A stretch of 64,000 nucleotides of DNA, from the IMG/VR virus record IMGVR_UViG_3300015371_000013, positions 1 through 64,000 of that record; one strand, 5' to 3'. Shown in pieces: positions 24,465 through 30,984 of this stretch. The first letter of the stretch is position 1. The number at the start of each line of letters is the position of its first letter. The stretch comes from a virus. The notes under the pieces were generated by a model. The model was not told the origin of the DNA. It did no database searches and worked only from the letters and a program-made list of their open reading frames with translations. Both the position numbers and the translations under genes were made by a program.

Positions 24465-24573
24465 GGATTTGTCCTTTGAAATCGAGATTCTGAGCTGCCT
24501 CCATTGCCGTGCGGGATGAGCACCATGGCAATTGGCACTCCCTGCTGTTCTTCACAGCCAGGTCGCAGATCAT
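24424..24573 (-). CDS. 49-residue cysteine-containing protein
   Basis: Frame with ECQLPWCSSRTAMEA and LDFKGQIHALQMAW, protein-like in composition with two cysteines. The ribosome site is poor (CAGGGG touches the ATG) and it overlaps the membrane peptide gene by 41 bases. Moderate support only. Confidence 0.4.
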   Translation of the reverse strand: MICDLAVKNSRECQLPWCSSRTAMEAAQNLDFKGQIHALQMAWTLPGPR

Positions 24574-24663
24574 CCCCTGCCCGTGGCGCCTACGTCTGGA
24601 GGGCGTACGGGTGGAGGAATGACCCCACTCAGAGTCTTTCTGAGTGGTCTTTTCCTAGAGGAT

Positions 24664-24755
24664 ATGGGGTACAAGGACGCAACTGCTTCTATCGCTGTTG
24701 TCTTTTATAGGCTAGCACTCTATGGGCTGCCGTCCTTGCCTTGCGCTTACCCCAT
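24664..24755 (-). ncRNA. Long-stem structured RNA
   Basis: ATGGGGTA/TACCCCAT (24748-24755 with 24664-24671) is continued by CAAGGAC/GTCCTTG (24732-24738 with 24672-24678) with a 9-base bulge on one side, then an inner branched region. Interval 24574-24770 has no convincing gene. A separate hairpin CCACTCAG/CTGAGTGG lies just downstream near 24630. Confidence 0.5.
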
Positions 24756-24770
24756 CTCCCTAGGAGAGCT

Positions 24771-24986
24771 TTAACCCACCACGCTGATCTGGCGGATCAC
24801 GAACGCGTTCGAGGCACTTCCATGCGCGGAGAGTTCCAACCTATCTCCCCGAGGCGTGATCCTCAATCGGGCTTGTGGGTTACTTCTGCTCTCCACGAAC
24901 ACTTCTCCGCTGGGATTCGTGTATACCACCACGTCCCGGCTTTCGAAGTGAATCGGAAACTGCTCGGTTCCGATGTGAGAGGCCAT
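24771..24986 (-). CDS. Small beta-rich protein
   Basis: 71 residues; AGGAGG before the ATG. Strand-forming segments (RDVVVYTNPSGEVFVESRS, ARLRITPRGDRLEL). Preceded by an AAGCC/GGCTT hairpin and the structured element at 25056. Function unknown. Confidence 0.65.
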   Translation of the reverse strand: MASHIGTEQFPIHFESRDVVVYTNPSGEVFVESRSNPQARLRITPRGDRLELSAHGSASNAFVIRQISVVG

Positions 24987-25055
24987 GCATCCTCCTACTG
25001 TGGTTTAAGCCACCACATGGGCTTGACTACCTTTTGAAGCCATAGTTTTAAATAT

Positions 25056-25156
25056 GCAAGCCACGGGTCCGAACTATCCTACCCTGCCTGCTCTCTACCG
25101 GCGCCTGACTATTGAACGAACGAAGCCAAGAATTCAATAGTCGGTATTTTGTAGAG
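25056..25156 (-). ncRNA. Structured RNA element, copy 2 of 2
   Basis: CTCTAC/GTAGAG (25151-25156 with 25093-25098), inside it a perfect 10-bp hairpin GACTATTGAA/TTCAATAGTC (25107-25142), and then GCAGGC/GCTTGC (25086-25091 with 25056-25061). Compared with copy 1 the last stem has changed G:C to A:U and A:U to G:U while pairing is kept. A degenerate cassette promoter (25182-25205, TATAAT replaced by CATAAC) and the usual leader CAAACTAGAGG lie just upstream, but no start codon follows. The rest of 25157-25325 holds nothing I can support. Confidence 0.55.
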
Positions 25157-25325
25157 CGTCTTACCTCTAGTTTGGGTTTTGGTTATGCGTCAAATATGAC
25201 CGTGAGACCGTATAGTTTGCTGGCTCCCGGTGTTCGACGACGAATATGAGGTCAATCAAATCCGGTTACTTAGCCTATTATTTGGTCGTTGCACGGACCC
25301 CTTAACAGGTACCAGCTTTAAAGAT

Positions 25326-25961
25326 TTAGGCCAGCTTGAAACGACCGGCAGCTAGACCGGTCTGAAGATCGGATGAATCCATCTCTACGACTTCGGCCTG
25401 GGTGAGAGTGACCGGATTATTAGAAGTGGCTGAGGCAATCTTTTTATCTCGATCAGCCTTCGTCTCGGCTATAGATCTCTGAGCAACCGCCGGTCGGGGA
25501 CCCATAGGTGTCTGAGCTCCATCAGCTTGAGCCTTCTCTGCCTGGGCTCGAATATCACCGGCAATCTTCTCAAGGTTGCTGGGAACCACACCGTTCATGA
25601 ATTCGGCGGCAGCTCCGGCGTCCGTACACAGCTCGAAGAGCAGCTGGGAAAAGGCTTCGGTAGAGGCAAATTCTTCCCAGATGACCGATGACTTGCGGAA
25701 GCTGTCTCCGTCTTTTCTGCCATAGGCTCGACGAATAATATCCTTGATCTCGGTCATGATGGCTTTGCCATCTTCAGAATCGACGATACGCTGAAGCTTG
25801 GCCTGCATACCCGTAAGCGTCTCGCCATCTTTGACGTATTTCACGCCGTGTTCTTCCATCTCCATCTCGACCAGATCAGCCTTGGAAATATGAAAGTAGT
25901 GTTCCTCCGTCACCTCCTCTTCGGTGAACGGGTTCTCGTAGGTGATGGTCTTCTTGAGCAA
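25326..25961 (-). CDS. Conserved phage protein, chaperone-like
   Basis: 211 residues, TTG start behind AAAGGAG. TITYENPFTEEEVTEEHYFH, IWEEFASTEAFSQLLFELCTD and EFMNGVVPSNL resemble tail assembly chaperone-type proteins of some actinophages, but the gene is far from the tail module, where a different chaperone candidate (49702-50244) exists. C-terminal third is Ala/Gln-rich. Function is therefore uncertain. Confidence 0.65.
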   Translation of the reverse strand: MLKKTITYENPFTEEEVTEEHYFHISKADLVEMEMEEHGVKYVKDGETLTGMQAKLQRIVDSEDGKAIMTEIKDIIRRAYGRKDGDSFRKSSVIWEEFASTEAFSQLLFELCTDAGAAAEFMNGVVPSNLEKIAGDIRAQAEKAQADGAQTPMGPRPAVAQRSIAETKADRDKKIASATSNNPVTLTQAEVVEMDSSDLQTGLAAGRFKLA

Positions 25962-26022
25962 CGCGCTCCTTTCAACAAGGGAGCCTCCGTGCTCTGGATA
26001 ATTGCGTCCTTTCGAAATATAA

Positions 26023-26093
26023 GGCCATAGCCGGTCGCTGGGATTGCGCCAACTTGTTACATAGCGGTAGCGAACCGTACCGGCATTATGGCC
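26023..26093 (-). ncRNA. Closed-stem RNA in the gap before 25961
   Basis: GGCCATA/TATGGCC (26087-26093 with 26023-26029) continued by GCCGGT/ACCGGC (26079-26084 with 26030-26035), with a further CGCT/AGCG stem inside. Followed by TTATATTT. It starts right after the stop of the 30-residue gene, so it may be a long-armed terminator or a leader RNA for the 211-residue gene. Confidence 0.5.
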
Positions 26094-26099
26094 CAGGGG

Positions 26100-26192
26100 T
26101 TACTTGTTCAGCAGCTTCGGCTTGCGCTCAAACCACCATGCGAGTCCGAAGGCACCGAGGGTGGTAGCGAGGATGATGAAAAACGGCTTCAT
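26100..26192 (-). CDS. 30-residue membrane peptide
   Basis: ATG overlaps the upstream stop (ATGCCATGA). FFIILATTLGAFGLAWWFERKPK is a single membrane helix with a basic end. Function unknown. Confidence 0.6.
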   Translation of the reverse strand: MKPFFIILATTLGAFGLAWWFERKPKLLNK

Positions 26193-26332
26193 GGCATCGA
26201 CGGGGACGGCTCAGGGGTTGATGGCGATGACGAAGGCGGTGACGGCTTCTCAGGCGCGCTCTTGCCCAGAAAATCGTCGATGATGTCACTGAGCATGTAG
26301 CCAACGGCTACTCCGAGCAGGAACTTGGTCAT
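26189..26332 (-). CDS. 47-residue membrane protein with Ser/Pro tail
   Basis: ATGA overlap with the upstream gene. Hydrophobic N-terminus (FLLGVAVGYMLSDIIDDFLG) and a tail made almost only of P, S and E. Function unknown. Confidence 0.6.
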   Translation of the reverse strand: MTKFLLGVAVGYMLSDIIDDFLGKSAPEKPSPPSSSPSTPEPSPSMP

Positions 26333-26580
26333 CGATTTCCCCCATTGGGATCGACCGTTTGGGCGGCCTTGGCCGCTGCCGTCGCTGCCTCGGCCCGCAG
26401 GGTCTTGCTGCCAAAGCGGTTGAGCGTGAACAGGAGGCCTACTCCGACCACCAAGCCTCCCAGCGCGCTCTGCTTGAAGACCTTCTTGCCGTGCTCGGTG
26501 ATGATGAGACGCGCGATCTCGTCCTCTCCCAGCGGTGTGGTGAAACCCTCACCAGTCTTAAGGGTCTTGAAACCCAACAA
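26329..26580 (-). CDS. Small membrane protein
   Basis: 83 residues, TTG start with GGAG upstream. One membrane segment (GGLVVGVGLLFTLNRFG), Ala-rich tail. Next in line are two more membrane peptides. Confidence 0.6.
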   Translation of the reverse strand: MLGFKTLKTGEGFTTPLGEDEIARLIITEHGKKVFKQSALGGLVVGVGLLFTLNRFGSKTLRAEAATAAAKAAQTVDPNGGNR

Positions 26581-26618
26581 TGTACTCTCCTTTGTTTTAT
26601 ATGACGATGTTCAGACGG

Positions 26619-26876
26619 TCAGGACTTGACGCAACCGGCTCTGAAACGGAGCACGCCGACGACGAACATGCTCGCGCCCAGCCCCATGAAGGTGGTCCCC
26701 CACGCCAGGTTTTCTTTGGCGAGCATCTCGGGCGTCTTGTTGATGGTGGTTCGGTTGATCACCGGGGGCTTGACGGCCGCCTTCTCGAGCAGCTCGTTGT
26801 ACCTCTCGACTGCGATCTTGACGGTACCGTCGCTTGCCGTCTTGATGGTCTGGACGTTCTCACTGGATTCGGCCAT
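26619..26876 (-). CDS. Small membrane protein
   Basis: 85 residues from the ATG at 26876 (AAGGAG upstream). Polar N-terminal two-thirds, then a membrane segment FMGLGASMFVVGVLRF near the end. Confidence 0.65.
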   Translation of the reverse strand: MAESSENVQTIKTASDGTVKIAVERYNELLEKAAVKPPVINRTTINKTPEMLAKENLAWGTTFMGLGASMFVVGVLRFRAGCVKS

Positions 26877-27024
26877 TGTACTCTCCTTGTTGTTATGAAT
26901 ATAAATCAACGGAGCCCCCGATCCAGTACCGGGCCCTTAGGCAGACCGGCTACTGAACCGAGGGCTGTGATCCGTCGAGGCCGGTTCCCATCCGACCATC
27001 CCTCCTGAGGGATACTTGAAATAT

Positions 27025-27121
27025 GTGGTCCGCGCTGAGGGAGAGGCATCAAAGTCCTTATGCCGACCACTCTCGATAGCCTCTTGCCTATTACCGTTGA
27101 TTAGATAATAGGTCTATCGAG
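27025..27121 (-). ncRNA. Two-domain structured RNA
   Basis: First domain: CTCGATAG/CTATCGAG with inner CCTATTA/TAATAGG (27072-27121). Second domain: GTGGTC/GACCAC (27065-27070 with 27025-27030) enclosing GGCAT/ATGCC. Tail ATATTTC. It lies between a 31-codon gene and the gene at 26876; the interval 26877-27024 is G/C-rich with further inverted repeats but no gene I can support. Confidence 0.45.
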
Positions 27122-27134
27122 TACTACTTCAGAA

Positions 27135-27230
27135 CTACTTCTGCTTGGCCCACTTCTCCATCATCTGGAGCAAGGCGTCGGCCAGACGTTGCTTTCGATT
27201 CCTCTTACGACGAAGAAATGGGATGCGCAT
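27135..27230 (-). CDS. 31-residue basic peptide
   Basis: ATG with AAGGAG eight bases upstream. FLRRKRNRKQRLADALLQMM is strongly basic and helical, so nucleic-acid or membrane-surface binding is possible. Confidence 0.6.
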   Translation of the reverse strand: MRIPFLRRKRNRKQRLADALLQMMEKWAKQK

Positions 27231-27242
27231 CTTGGGGTCTCC

Positions 27243-27512
27243 TTATTCTGGATCAAGAAAATATGACTGACTTAACGAGAGGGATGGATCGCCGTATTCA
27301 TTAGTGATCACAAACTGCGCTTCGTCGAATTTCTTTAAGATCCGATTTCGTTTCTGACTATTCCGCATTCGACGTCTATACAACGACGATCGTTTAGGAT
27401 AGTCCTGTGTTACTTGATGATTCTCTGCTATTTCCATCGGCCGAGAAACTTCAGACCGACCCCTCCGATGATGCCACTGGCGATGAGCATAAATATGCTG
27501 ATACCAGGGCAT
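27243..27512 (-). CDS. Small basic protein
   Basis: 89 residues from the ATG at 27512; an in-frame ATG at 27437 is an alternative. Rich in R, H and K (YKRSS-like and RRRMRNSQKRNRILKK segments). No strong ribosome site for either start. A 20-codon hydrophobic frame overlaps it in another phase. Confidence 0.5.
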   Translation of the reverse strand: MPWYQHIYAHRQWHHRRGRSEVSRPMEIAENHQVTQDYPKRSSLYRRRMRNSQKRNRILKKFDEAQFVITNEYGDPSLSLSQSYFLDPE

Positions 27513-27541
27513 CAACCGGAGCTCGGGTGCTTCAAGTCGAT

Positions 27542-28351
27542 CTAGTAGTGCTTTGGGATGTAGTCCGGCTTGGGGAGTACCTGGAAGTCGATTGACAGAC
27601 AAGGTCTTCCGTCTGGAGATGTAACCGTATCGTACTTGAGCTCCAGAAGCTCATCGGTGTTCCACCCCATATCGTCGGTCCATGAGGTGGCGGGCATTCC
27701 GAGACGCTCGTAGAAGGCGGTAGCATTGACCCAACCTCGATCGTTGAGGATCTCGGCGTTGGTGTCGTTGACTGCCTTCTTGATCTTCTCCATGGTGCTA
27801 TGGAAATATCGTCCGGTCGGCTCATCAAAACAGAGAACCTCTCCCTCGACCACGACGATTTTCTGATAGCCGTCGGTTCGATTCACCCGATCCTGAGAAA
27901 TCTCCGCCTCGATGGATTGCTTCTTCGGACCGGTGAGCTTCTCGGAGACCTTCTCCTTGTACTCCGAGAGATTGCGTTCAGCCAGACCATAGGCCGCCGC
28001 CAAAGCTGCCGCTTTCTGAGCCGACATGCGATGGGAGAATATGATGGCACTGATCGTGAGACCTCCGGTGACGACAGGAGGCACGAACTGCGGCCAGACC
28101 AGCTTGATCTTCTGAGACGGGCTGAGTCCCATGGTGGCATTGCTTTCACCATCGATGACGTCGGTCACGCCTTCGGGATGAATATGCTCGAGCTCCTTCT
28201 CGCGGATGATCTCCGCGGCTTTAAAGCCAGCTCGGCCGGTGAGGACTGCGGTGGCAACTGTGCCAACAACACCTCCCGCGGTGAGCAGAACGGTCGCGTT
28301 CTCAGAAACGAACTGGGCGCCCTTCTGCTTTACTGCATCAAGAAACTGCAC
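27542..28351 (-). CDS. DUF6353-like membrane protein, copy 2
   Basis: 269 residues from GTG at 28351; an upstream in-frame ATG overlaps the promoter -10. Hydrophobic segments ATVLLTAGGVVGTVATAVLT and FVPPVVTGGLTISAIIFSH, the helical AAALAAAYGLAERNLSEYKE, and a C-terminal domain with GWVNATAFYERLGMPATSW parallel copy 1 at 21279. Expressed from promoter 6 through an attenuator-like leader. Confidence 0.7.
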   Translation of the reverse strand: MQFLDAVKQKGAQFVSENATVLLTAGGVVGTVATAVLTGRAGFKAAEIIREKELEHIHPEGVTDVIDGESNATMGLSPSQKIKLVWPQFVPPVVTGGLTISAIIFSHRMSAQKAAALAAAYGLAERNLSEYKEKVSEKLTGPKKQSIEAEISQDRVNRTDGYQKIVVVEGEVLCFDEPTGRYFHSTMEKIKKAVNDTNAEILNDRGWVNATAFYERLGMPATSWTDDMGWNTDELLELKYDTVTSPDGRPCLSIDFQVLPKPDYIPKHY

Positions 28352-28383
28352 TCTCCTAGGCCTTTCTCGAACTTGGGTGGACG

Positions 28384-28421
28384 AAAAGAAAAAGAGATTC
28401 CGAATCAACGGATCTCTCTTC
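28384..28421 (-). promoter_or_regulatory. Leader attenuator between promoter 6 and its gene
   Basis: AGAGATCCG/CGGAATCTCT hairpin at the very 5' end of the transcript followed by TTTTTCTTTT, upstream of the ribosome site. Transcription would have to read through it. Confidence 0.65.
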
Positions 28422-28445
28422 ATTATAGGGGATGTTTTTCCCGCG
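28422..28445 (-). promoter_or_regulatory. Cassette promoter 6
   Basis: CGCG 28442-28445, 14 bases, TATAAT 28422-28427. Begins right after the stop of the gene at 28451. Confidence 0.75.
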
Positions 28446-28450
28446 AATTT

Positions 28451-28636
28451 TCAGCGGTCGTTCTTCCGATGGATTTCGAGCCTCTCGCCAGGCTTGAATC
28501 GGCATCGCCCTAATTTTCCCTCCAAGGTGGTAAGGCCTATCTCACTGGGGGTAACCCATCTCACAGACACCACGTCGGTGACTGCGAAAACGACCTCCTC
28601 GGTTTCCTCATCGACAAATATGAGTTCGAAGGTCAT
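28451..28636 (-). CDS. Small beta-rich protein
   Basis: 61 residues from the ATG at 28636, which overlaps the previous stop as ATGA. FELIFVDEETEEVVFAVTDV and KPGERLEIHRK suggest a small beta barrel. Function unknown. Confidence 0.6.
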   Translation of the reverse strand: MTFELIFVDEETEEVVFAVTDVVSVRWVTPSEIGLTTLEGKLGRCRFKPGERLEIHRKNDR

Positions 28637-28722
28637 CGAGACTTTCCGCGAAGAATGGCGGCGAGAGCCAGTAGTTTCTGAGCTTGGTCCTCGCATGACT
28701 GAGCAATCTGATCAGCGGTCAT
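28633..28722 (-). CDS. 29-residue peptide
   Basis: ATG at 28722 with GGGAG eight bases upstream; stop overlaps the next start and start overlaps the previous stop. Helical (DQAQKLLALAAILRGKSR). The chain of overlaps is the main support. Confidence 0.5.
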   Translation of the reverse strand: MTADQIAQSCEDQAQKLLALAAILRGKSR

Positions 28723-28883
28723 CGTCGCATCTCCCGGCAGAATATCCAGATGAGCCAGAGCCCCCCTGTGACAACTGTCAACATGACGTCGAACACAAAG
28801 GAAAAGAAGCCATAGCGCTTTCGCGGCTCTCCGAAGTAGACATGGCGAGAATATGTCTGATTGTCACGAAAGAACTCACGCAT
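28719..28883 (-). CDS. Membrane protein with TGGLW motif
   Basis: 54 residues from the ATG at 28883 (overlaps previous stop). Polar N-terminus then FVFDVMLTVVTGGLWLIWIF, a hydrophobic pair separated by TGG, resembling small actinobacterial membrane proteins and superinfection-immunity-type peptides. The latter role is speculative. Confidence 0.6.
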   Translation of the reverse strand: MREFFRDNQTYSRHVYFGEPRKRYGFFSFVFDVMLTVVTGGLWLIWIFCREMRR

Positions 28884-29178
28884 TGTCGTCACGCTCATTG
28901 TACTTGTTCTGGATCTCAATCAGCTTGGCCGACATGCTGTCGAGAATAACTTGATCGAACTCGCTGAGCTCGATACGATTATCATCCACGATTTGCAAAA
29001 GCCGATTGCGCTGTCTGATCGTCTCTTCGAGAGCGGTAGCCAGATCCTCTCGATGTTCAATTACGATATCAATGCTTTTGAGCAGTCGCTTGACCTGAAC
29101 TATCGATACAATGTTGGTGGCGAAGAGACCAGCAATGATGGCGTAAAAGTAAATATCACTATTGAGAAATTTACGCAT
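28876..29178 (-). CDS. Membrane protein with coiled coil
   Basis: 100 residues. N-terminal membrane helix (YFYAIIAGLFATNIVSIVQV), then a long coiled coil of E, Q and R. ATGCGTAA overlap with the previous gene. Spanin- or holin-like topology but no specific match. Confidence 0.65.
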   Translation of the reverse strand: MRKFLNSDIYFYAIIAGLFATNIVSIVQVKRLLKSIDIVIEHREDLATALEETIRQRNRLLQIVDDNRIELSEFDQVILDSMSAKLIEIQNKYNERDDNA

Positions 29179-29329
29179 CCCGCTTTATCCCCTTGGCTGT
29201 GGGGTGAAACTTTAAAGCGCGCCTCTCGGCGAGTTCTCGGGTGACGGCCCGGACTTTGACGGTTCGAGTCATCCCGTTCTCATACTCCACGGTGACGTGA
29301 TACAAGCGCTTCGACTTCTTGGTCTGCAC
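29171..29329 (-). CDS. 52-residue basic protein
   Basis: GTG start, weak AGAG site. YHVTVEYENGMTRTVKVRAV is a beta hairpin, followed by a basic helix. Stop overlaps the next start. Confidence 0.55.
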   Translation of the reverse strand: MQTKKSKRLYHVTVEYENGMTRTVKVRAVTRELAERRALKFHPTAKGIKRDA

Positions 29330-29361
29330 GGCAGGCTCTTTCTGTTGAGGGTAAATATGAC

Positions 29362-29568
29362 TTACGGAAGAAGATCTCTCAGAGCAGCGTAAGCTTCTCG
29401 TTGATTTGGAGTGAGCGAGAACTCAGCATACTCATTTGCGAGTTCTTTGATTTCCTGACGTTCTTCGGGGGTGAACTGTTCACGCAAAGTGCTCGCCATG
29501 CGACGAGCATCGTTGTGAATCGTCATGATCACTGTGTAATGGATGAGAGCTTTGTCTCGTGACTTCAT
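29362..29568 (-). CDS. Small helical protein
   Basis: 68 residues from the ATG at 29568 (GAAAGGA upstream, just after the leader RNA T-tract). EQFTPEERQEIKELANEYAEF and a C-terminal helix. Expression should depend on leader RNA A. Confidence 0.65.
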   Translation of the reverse strand: MKSRDKALIHYTVIMTIHNDARRMASTLREQFTPEERQEIKELANEYAEFSLTPNQREAYAALRDLLP

Positions 29569-29584
29569 CAGATTCCTTTCTGAG

Positions 29585-29664
29585 AAAAAAGAGAGAGAAG
29601 GGAATCTATCCAATTCAATGGCGTATTCCTTTGCAAGCCAACAGTCAGTTGGCTCTTCTCTCTC
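29585..29664 (-). ncRNA. Closed-stem leader RNA A
   Basis: GAGAGAGAAG/CTTCTCTCTC (29655-29664 with 29591-29600) pairs the transcript 5' end to the base just before TTTTTT (29585-29590). Inside are hairpins AGCCAAC/GTTGGCT (29636-29654) and GGAAT/ATTCC (29601-29629). Placed between promoter 7 and the ribosome site, so it is a natural attenuator. Confidence 0.65.
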
Positions 29665-29688
29665 ACTATACGGCGTGTTTTCCCCGCG
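29665..29688 (-). promoter_or_regulatory. Cassette promoter 7
   Basis: CGCG 29685-29688, 14 bases, TATAGT 29665-29670. Followed directly by RNA A. Confidence 0.75.
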
Positions 29689-29691
29689 TGA

Positions 29692-30072
29692 CTATGCGGT
29701 CACTACATCCGGCTTCCTGGCCACCCAGGTCGAGCTGATGAGATAGAGCCCAGCCAGGGTCGACAAGAACAGACCCCAACCCGGCTGAACCAGATCGTTG
29801 ACTCCCGCCTCACTGAGATGGAACCAGACATAGGCCACTTGAGACAGGACTACGAGACCGACGAAGATCGAGACGATCCTCATGTAGAGACCGGAGACGG
29901 CGGACGCGATGACGAGTCCGATGCCTGTGAATATGGCGACCGCCACCTCGGTGAAGTTCATCGGCCCGGCGCTGATGACTCCGAGAAAGCTGATCCAGGG
30001 GCCAAGGGCACCAAAGATAAGCGCGATAGCGCCAATGGTGAGCGCGGTGGGACGGTTGAGCTTGGTAGTCAT
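29692..30072 (-). CDS. Four-helix membrane protein
   Basis: 126 residues from the ATG at 30072 (AAAGGAG upstream). Four membrane segments, starting ALTIGAIALIFGALGPWISF and ending WGLFLSTLAGLYLISSTWVA. Small integral membrane protein of unknown role, possibly affecting the host envelope. Confidence 0.7.
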   Translation of the reverse strand: MTTKLNRPTALTIGAIALIFGALGPWISFLGVISAGPMNFTEVAVAIFTGIGLVIASAVSGLYMRIVSIFVGLVVLSQVAYVWFHLSEAGVNDLVQPGWGLFLSTLAGLYLISSTWVARKPDVVTA

Positions 30073-30097
30073 GATGACTCCTTTATGGATTGTGGAT

Positions 30098-30185
30098 AAA
30101 AAAGAGAGACCCATCTCCTCCTGCTGTCGTAGCATGGCTTCGTTGGCAGGTCGCGTAGCATAGCTTCGCTGTGGAGATAGGTCTC
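30098..30185 (-). ncRNA. Closed-stem RNA B2
   Basis: GAGACCTATCTCC/GGAGATGGGTCTC (30173-30185 with 30106-30118), 13 bp with one G:U, then TCTTTTTT. Inside are two near-identical mini-hairpins, CGAAGCTATGCTACG and CGAAGCCATGCTACG. Sits between RNA B and the gene at 30072. Confidence 0.6.
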
Positions 30186-30195
30186 AAAATATAAA

Positions 30196-30314
30196 GAAAC
30201 CCCAGCACATTGCTCTACCTGGGCGCAATGCACTAGATAGAGTTAGGTGGGCACTCGAGGTACTTTTTACACCGTAGCCTGAGCGCAATGCATCAGACTA
30301 ACTGCTGGGGTTTC
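30196..30314 (-). ncRNA. Closed-stem RNA B with own promoter
   Basis: GAAACCCCAGCA/TGCTGGGGTTTC (30303-30314 with 30196-30207) is a perfect 12-bp stem joining both ends, followed by TTTATATTTT. Inside: GTTAG/CTAAC, CTCTATCT/AGGTAGAG (8 bp with one G:U), and the repeated word TGCATTGCGC, one copy of which could pair with CAATG near the 3' end to form a pseudoknot. Longest internal frame is 8 codons. Promoter 8 lies immediately upstream. Confidence 0.7.
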
Positions 30315-30338
30315 ATTATACCACGGGTTTTCTACGCG
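30315..30338 (-). promoter_or_regulatory. Cassette promoter 8
   Basis: CGCG 30335-30338, 14 bases, TATAAT 30315-30320. The stop codon of the gene at 30332 lies inside it. Confidence 0.75.
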
Positions 30339-30739
30339 AATACGGAATTCGGCAAAGCCGCAAACCGTTCTTGTAACCCGTGAATATCCTGAGCAATCTC
30401 ACGAGCGTTTTTGCCAACAACGGCTGCAGCTCGATTGATGCTCGGATAAGGTTCGCCAGTCAGCTTGTCCAAAACAGGAATTGGCTCACGACAAGCTCTT
30501 TTTACGAGGGCTATCTGGGTGATCTTGGGCTTCCAGATAATCAACGCCGTATTCTTTGCTTTCTGCTGTATCTCAAGCGGCAAACCGTTGAGACGAAGTA
30601 GAATGGTGGTCGCAGTGACAGAAGAGCCCACCGCGAGACATCCTGCGCCGACGAGATACACCTTCTTGTTCTCCTGCAGATGCTGCTTAACCCGCTCGAT
30701 CTTGGTACGATCGTCCTGCTTTTCTCCTTCCTGACTCAT
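30332..30739 (-). CDS. Membrane-anchored protein with NUMOD1-like end, copy 1
   Basis: 135 residues, GGAAGG before the ATG. RVKQHLQENKKVYLVGAGCL opens into a membrane segment; the C-terminal region DKLTGEPYPSINRAAAVVGKNAREI resembles NUMOD1, a small DNA-binding helix module normally found in homing nucleases. Shares its N-terminus (KQHLxxNKKVYLVGAGCL) with the gene at 34325. A DNA-binding module on a membrane anchor is unusual. Confidence 0.6.
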   Translation of the reverse strand: MSQEGEKQDDRTKIERVKQHLQENKKVYLVGAGCLAVGSSVTATTILLRLNGLPLEIQQKAKNTALIIWKPKITQIALVKRACREPIPVLDKLTGEPYPSINRAAAVVGKNAREIAQDIHGLQERFAALPNSVFA

Positions 30740-30900
30740 AGTCCCTTCCTTGGGTTGAACACTGATTTACAAATATGAGCGATGGTGACAGCGGTGATGA
30801 TCTTTATCACTGCGTCCGTCGTCTTGTCAATCACTCGTTCCACGTCTTCGGTGGGGATGTTGATGTTGATGTTTACATCATCTTCGATCTTGTGCTTCAC
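30736..30900 (-). CDS. 54-residue protein
   Basis: GTG start with AAGGAG upstream; stop overlaps the next ATG. Acidic beta/helix N-terminus (DDVNININ), then hydrophobic helix VIKIIITA-type segment. Downstream of leader RNA F. Confidence 0.6.
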   Translation of the reverse strand: MKHKIEDDVNININIPTEDVERVIDKTTDAVIKIITAVTIAHICKSVFNPRKGL

Positions 30901-30922
30901 GACTCTCCTTGTCGCCCGAGGG

Positions 30923-30984
30923 AAAAAATGAAAGAGATCACAATTTCGAATATGCGATTACAGGAGCCTTTCTCCTTCTCTTTC
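30923..30984 (-). ncRNA. Closed-stem leader RNA F
   Basis: TGAAAGAGA/TCTCTTTCA (30977-30985 with 30929-30937; one base lies in the promoter -10) followed by TTTTTT (30923-30928). Inside are AGGAG/CTCCT and TCGCA/TGTGA hairpins. Same architecture as RNA A, placed between promoter 9 and the GTG start. Confidence 0.6.

Noticed and set aside
26023-26093. Reading the folded element as a plain terminator only
   Set aside because: The tail TTATATTT is a poor T-tract and the interior is branched, so it is listed as structured RNA, with terminator left as an option.
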